Assembly (NCBI RefSeq): GCF_014850955.1
Contig: NZ_JACXSS010000001.1
Coordinates: 2,108,001-2,172,000, forward strand
Direction: 5' to 3'
Length of the DNA stretch: 64,000 nucleotides
Source of the DNA: Methylomonas albis
GTDB taxonomy: Bacteria; Pseudomonadota; Gammaproteobacteria; Methylococcales; Methylomonadaceae
Positions 63,149-64,000 of this stretch are shown here, piece after piece. The position numbers were made by a program, and so were the translations under genes. How positions within the stretch are numbered: the first letter of the stretch is position 1; every line of letters starts with the position of its first letter. The notes under the pieces are model-generated. The model worked only from the letters and a program-made list of their open reading frames with translations. It ran no database searches and had not been told where the DNA came from.

Positions 63149-64000
63149 ATCCGTTCAGCGAATATCCGCAATACGATGCCTTGGGGCTGGCGCAGTTGGT
63201 GCAATCCGGCGAGGTTACGGCTGGGGAATTGCTGAAGGCTGCTCAGGTGCGTTTGGCTGAGTTCAATCCGTTACTGAATGCCGTCGTCACGCCGATGGAT
63301 GAATTGGCGGAATCGCTGGTGAAAAACCTAGGCAATCGTGGACCGTTTACCGGCGTGCCGTTTCTGGTCAAGGATTTGATGCTGCGTTTCGCTGGCGTCA
63401 CTATGTCGAACGGCAGCGTGGCGATGAAGGATTATCGTCCCGCTGCCGATAGCGAAATGGCCGCCCGGCTCAATGCCGCCGGTTTGATTACCTTTGGCAA
63501 GACCAACAACTCCGAGCTAGGCGCATCGGGGCTGGCCAACAACGCCGTGTTCTGTAGCACCTGCAACCCCTGGGATTTAAGCCTCAATTCGGGCGGCTCC
63601 AGCGGCGGTAGCGCCGCTGCTGTGGCCACACGCATCGTGCCTATGGCCTATGCCAGCGACGGCGGTGGATCGATCCGGCTGCCGGCTTCCTATTGCGGCA
63701 TTTTCGGTTTCAAACCGTCCCGAGGCTTGAACCGCTTCGAAGATTTATCGAAGGCGTGGGGCGGGGCTGTGGTCAGCCATGTCTGCACGATCAGCGTCCG
63801 CGACAGCGCCGCCTATCTGGATTGGGTGTCCGGCAACACCGACCAAGCTTACTCCGCGACCAAGCCGCCGCCCCAGTCTTATCTATCTGCCGCCACGCAG
63901 CCAGCGAAACGGCTGAAAATTGCGCTGATCAAGCAAGCGCCTGTCGAAACCTTAATACACCGCGACTGTCTCTCCGCTGCAGCCAAAGCCGCCAAACACT
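63145..64000 (+). CDS. Amidase-signature family protein (C-terminus outside window)
   Basis: The start is ATG 63145, overlapping the lspA stop. The visible 285 residues show the amidase-signature catalytic core: VPFLVKDLMLRFAGV (the Lys), SLNSGGSSGGSAAAVA (the cis-Ser motif) and ASDGGGSIRLPASYCG (the nucleophile Ser). The family includes GatA, fatty-acid amide hydrolases and 6-aminohexanoate-type enzymes; this looks like a stand-alone amidase, not GatA, because GatB/GatC are not adjacent. The frame is open to the right edge, so about half the usual length is missing. Confidence 0.9.
   Translation, partial: MNPFSEYPQYDALGLAQLVQSGEVTAGELLKAAQVRLAEFNPLLNAVVTPMDELAESLVKNLGNRGPFTGVPFLVKDLMLRFAGVTMSNGSVAMKDYRPAADSEMAARLNAAGLITFGKTNNSELGASGLANNAVFCSTCNPWDLSLNSGGSSGGSAAAVATRIVPMAYASDGGGSIRLPASYCGIFGFKPSRGLNRFEDLSKAWGGAVVSHVCTISVRDSAAYLDWVSGNTDQAYSATKPPPQSYLSAATQPAKRLKIALIKQAPVETLIHRDCLSAAAKAAKH

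Noticed and set aside
1..64000. CRISPR array or tRNA/rRNA gene
   Set aside because: No regularly spaced direct repeats and no cloverleaf-like segment were found on reading both strands.

Overview
The window looks like chromosomal DNA of a gammaproteobacterium. The core genes (mutS, leuA, ada, lspA) and the intergenic repeats resemble Methylococcales such as Methylomonas, but that placement is inferred from gene content and was not computed. About half the window is accessory DNA: a decayed integrative element, a Tc toxin island, dead insertion sequences and regulator-led operons.

Layout. 1-2354: mutS, running off the left edge. 2.5-7.5 kb: a remnant of an integrative and conjugative element (ICE). 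It holds the front half of a tyrosine integrase joined to an ssb-bet-x-exo recombination operon, a PFL_4669-family ICE gene, and a structured intergenic repeat in two copies. 7.7-10.2 kb: an AT-rich N6-adenine methyltransferase gene coupled to an unrecognised gene, which is fused to a piece of another methyltransferase. 10.2-13 kb: three LuxR-type paralogues, the first truncated. 13.2-26.7 kb: a Tc toxin island with a TcA-like subunit carrying Ig-like modules at its front, a small orphan gene, and a TcB-TcC fusion with an AT-rich, EF-hand-bearing C-terminal tip. 27.5-29.3 kb: a dead ISNCY-type transposase gene split by a 280-bp insertion.

29.6-34.9 kb: a broken AraC-type gene, then a MocR regulator divergent from an EamA exporter, a decayed class IV aminotransferase, a DinB protein and a cupin. 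35-39.3 kb: a two-gene operon of NTPases (one AAA-type, one STAND-like with TPRs) behind an array of AT-rich palindromes; the second gene carries a nine-base homopolymer. 39.3-40.1 kb: dispersed repeats and the tail of a methyltransferase gene. 40.1-42.4 kb: leuA divergent from an Lrp/AsnC regulator. 42.6-50 kb: a lipoprotein hydrolase, TfoX-like protein, AAA kinase-like protein, NTF2-like protein behind a leader-peptide/terminator arrangement, HxlR/SDR pair, Ada and an EamA transporter. 50.2-53.7 kb: HxlR/MAPEG and TetR/tautomerase/cupin/GlcG sets.

53.8-62.6 kb: a LuxR receptor with the acyl-homoserine-lactone pocket residues but no luxI in the window. Two near-identical lux boxes (54.6 and 58.3 kb) face two runs of small enzyme genes, including an FMN reductase-transglutaminase fusion. 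62.6-64 kb: lspA and an amidase gene cut by the right edge.

The most promising leads are the lux-box-linked gene set, the palindrome-controlled NTPase pair, the Tc island with its LuxR paralogues, and the sign that about 29.7 kb containing the Tc island is bounded by two permuted halves of one methyltransferase gene. No tRNA, rRNA or CRISPR array was seen.
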